From contig CADBAC010000194.1 in the NCBI GenBank assembly GCA_902792495.1, positions 1-6,556 on the forward strand: a stretch of DNA of 6,556 bases, written 5' to 3'. Source of the stretch: Ruminococcus flavefaciens (GTDB lineage: Bacteria; Bacillota; Clostridia; Oscillospirales; Ruminococcaceae). Made by a program: the position numbers and the translations under genes. Shown here in pieces: positions 5,529 to 6,556 of the stretch. The notes below the pieces were generated by a model. It was not told the origin of the DNA, made no database searches, and was given only the letters and a program-made list of their open reading frames with translations. How positions within the stretch are numbered: position 1 is the stretch's first letter; the number at the start of each line of letters is the position of its first letter.

Positions 5529-6556
5529 ATGGCTAAATCAAAATACATCTACACCTGCAATCAGTGCGGTTACGAAAGTTCAAAATGGAACGGAAAATGC
5601 CCTTCCTGCGGTGCATGGAACAGCTTTGAGGAGGATGTGGCCGATATCAGCCCGTCTGCTTCACGTTCATCTTCTTCCCGTCAGACCGCCGACCTGTCCG
5701 AAAGCATACTCGAACTTGCTGATATCGGCACAGACGATGATGTGCGCTATGACACGGGTATCGGCGAACTGAACCGTGTACTGGGCGGAGGCCTCGTTAA
5801 GGGTTCACTGGTTCTCCTCGGAGGCGAACCGGGTATCGGTAAGAGTACGATCCTCCTTCAGATATGCCAGTATCTTGGTGAAGACCACTCCATCCTCTAC
5901 GTTTCGGGAGAGGAATCCGCAAGGCAGATAAAGCTTCGTGCCGCCCGTCTTGGAGTTGATACCGAAAATCTCTACCTGCTGACTTCGACAGACGCAGAAG
6001 CTATCGCAGATACCATTGCTTCATCCGCACCTGATATCGCTATAATCGACTCCATTCAGACCATGAGCATCAGCAGGATATCCTCAAGCCCTGCAAGTCT
6101 CACTCAGGTTCGTGAGTGCACCAATCTTTTCATGCACACCGCTAAGGACAGAGAGATCCCTATTATAATTGTGGGCCATGTAAACAAGGACGGCGCTATC
6201 GCAGGTCCGAAAGTAATGGAACACATCGTTGACGCTGTTCTCTACTTCGAGGGTGAACGTCATCAGAGCTATCGTCTTCTCCGTGCGGTGAAGAACCGTT
6301 TCGGCTCGACCAATGAGATCGGCGTTTTCGAGATGATAGACAAGGGACTCCGTGAAGTTGCCAATCCATCGCAGATGCTTCTTTCAGGCCGTCCGCATAA
6401 TGTTTCGGGATGCTGTGTTGCCTGCGTTATGGAGGGAAGCCGTCCCATTCTGGCAGAAGTTCAGGCGCTTGCCGCCAAGACCAGCTACTCCGCTCCGAGA
6501 CGAATGGTCACAGGCTTCGATTTCAACAGGCTGAATATAATAATCGCAGTCCTCGA
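5529..6556 (+). CDS. radA: DNA repair protein RadA (Sms), 3' end cut by window edge
   Basis: RadA is a RecA-like, ring-forming ATPase that drives branch migration during recombination and repair. The 342 visible codons cover three quarters of the usual 450-460 residues. A zinc finger comes first (C10-x2-C13, C24-x2-C27 in TCNQCG and CPSCGAWN). A Ser-rich linker follows (41-52), then Walker A GGEPGIGKST (98-107, K105), YVSGEES (124-130), Walker B AIIDSIQT (171-178, D174) and the RadA-specific KNRFG (255-259). The start of the C-terminal Lon-like domain is visible (GSRPILAEVQAL, about 303-314). All key residues are present. The ATG lies one base after the lipoprotein stop, and no Shine-Dalgarno is visible within the preceding 20 bases, so translation is probably coupled to the upstream gene. 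The protein should act in the cytoplasm and has no obvious functional link to the lipoprotein. Confidence 0.97.
   Translation, partial: MAKSKYIYTCNQCGYESSKWNGKCPSCGAWNSFEEDVADISPSASRSSSSRQTADLSESILELADIGTDDDVRYDTGIGELNRVLGGGLVKGSLVLLGGEPGIGKSTILLQICQYLGEDHSILYVSGEESARQIKLRAARLGVDTENLYLLTSTDAEAIADTIASSAPDIAIIDSIQTMSISRISSSPASLTQVRECTNLFMHTAKDREIPIIIVGHVNKDGAIAGPKVMEHIVDAVLYFEGERHQSYRLLRAVKNRFGSTNEIGVFEMIDKGLREVANPSQMLLSGRPHNVSGCCVACVMEGSRPILAEVQALAAKTSYSAPRRMVTGFDFNRLNIIIAVL

Noticed and set aside
5261..5548. 95-codon minus-strand frame
   Set aside because: It is antisense to the lipoprotein module with the P-E-L motif and has no ribosome site or motif of its own.

Overview
The window looks like a piece of chromosome from an anaerobic gut or rumen Firmicute, most likely Ruminococcus or a close Oscillospiraceae relative. 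The grounds are the moderate GC content, strong AGGAGG-type ribosome binding sites, a clostridial-style feoA-feoA-feoB cassette ending in a Cys-rich FeoB-associated membrane peptide, and a lipoprotein with D-x-D-G-x-P-E-L motifs. The genus is an inference from style, not from a database match.

Layout. Bases 1-536 (minus strand) carry a cyclase/kynurenine-formamidase-family metalloenzyme that runs off the left edge. A short divergent intergenic region (537-599) carries a good sigma-70-type promoter for a 60-residue membrane or exported peptide (600-782, plus). A hairpin at 793-814, whose U-rich side faces the minus strand, separates that gene from the convergent iron operon.

The core of the window is a ferrous iron uptake operon on the minus strand, read right to left: feoA-1 (4075-3866), feoA-2 (3852-3634), feoB (3538-1022) and a 55-residue FeoB-associated Cys-rich membrane protein (1000-833). 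FeoB is a G-protein-coupled Fe(II) permease. The two FeoA proteins are SH3-like cytoplasmic partners, and the Cys/His-rich peptide probably sits at the membrane beside FeoB. Upstream of the operon lies a perfect 16-bp dyad (4177-4192) and a degraded copy of it (4109-4124) that overlaps the likely promoter. These are the best candidates for an iron-responsive operator. FeoB has an unusual, strongly acidic segment of about 100 residues after its first membrane span.

The right part is a divergent plus-strand unit. Two candidate promoters (4265-4273 and 4367-4395) precede a GTG-started lipoprotein (4469-5527) built from two tandem copies of one module. One base after its stop codon, with no visible Shine-Dalgarno of its own, starts radA (5529 to the right edge), encoding the RecA-like recombination and repair ATPase. 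The gene pair is therefore probably translationally coupled.

No RNA genes, insertion sequences, CRISPR arrays or att sites were seen. Nothing in the window requires horizontal transfer. The points most worth following up are the paired operator, the acidic FeoB insertion and the duplicated lipoprotein coupled to radA.
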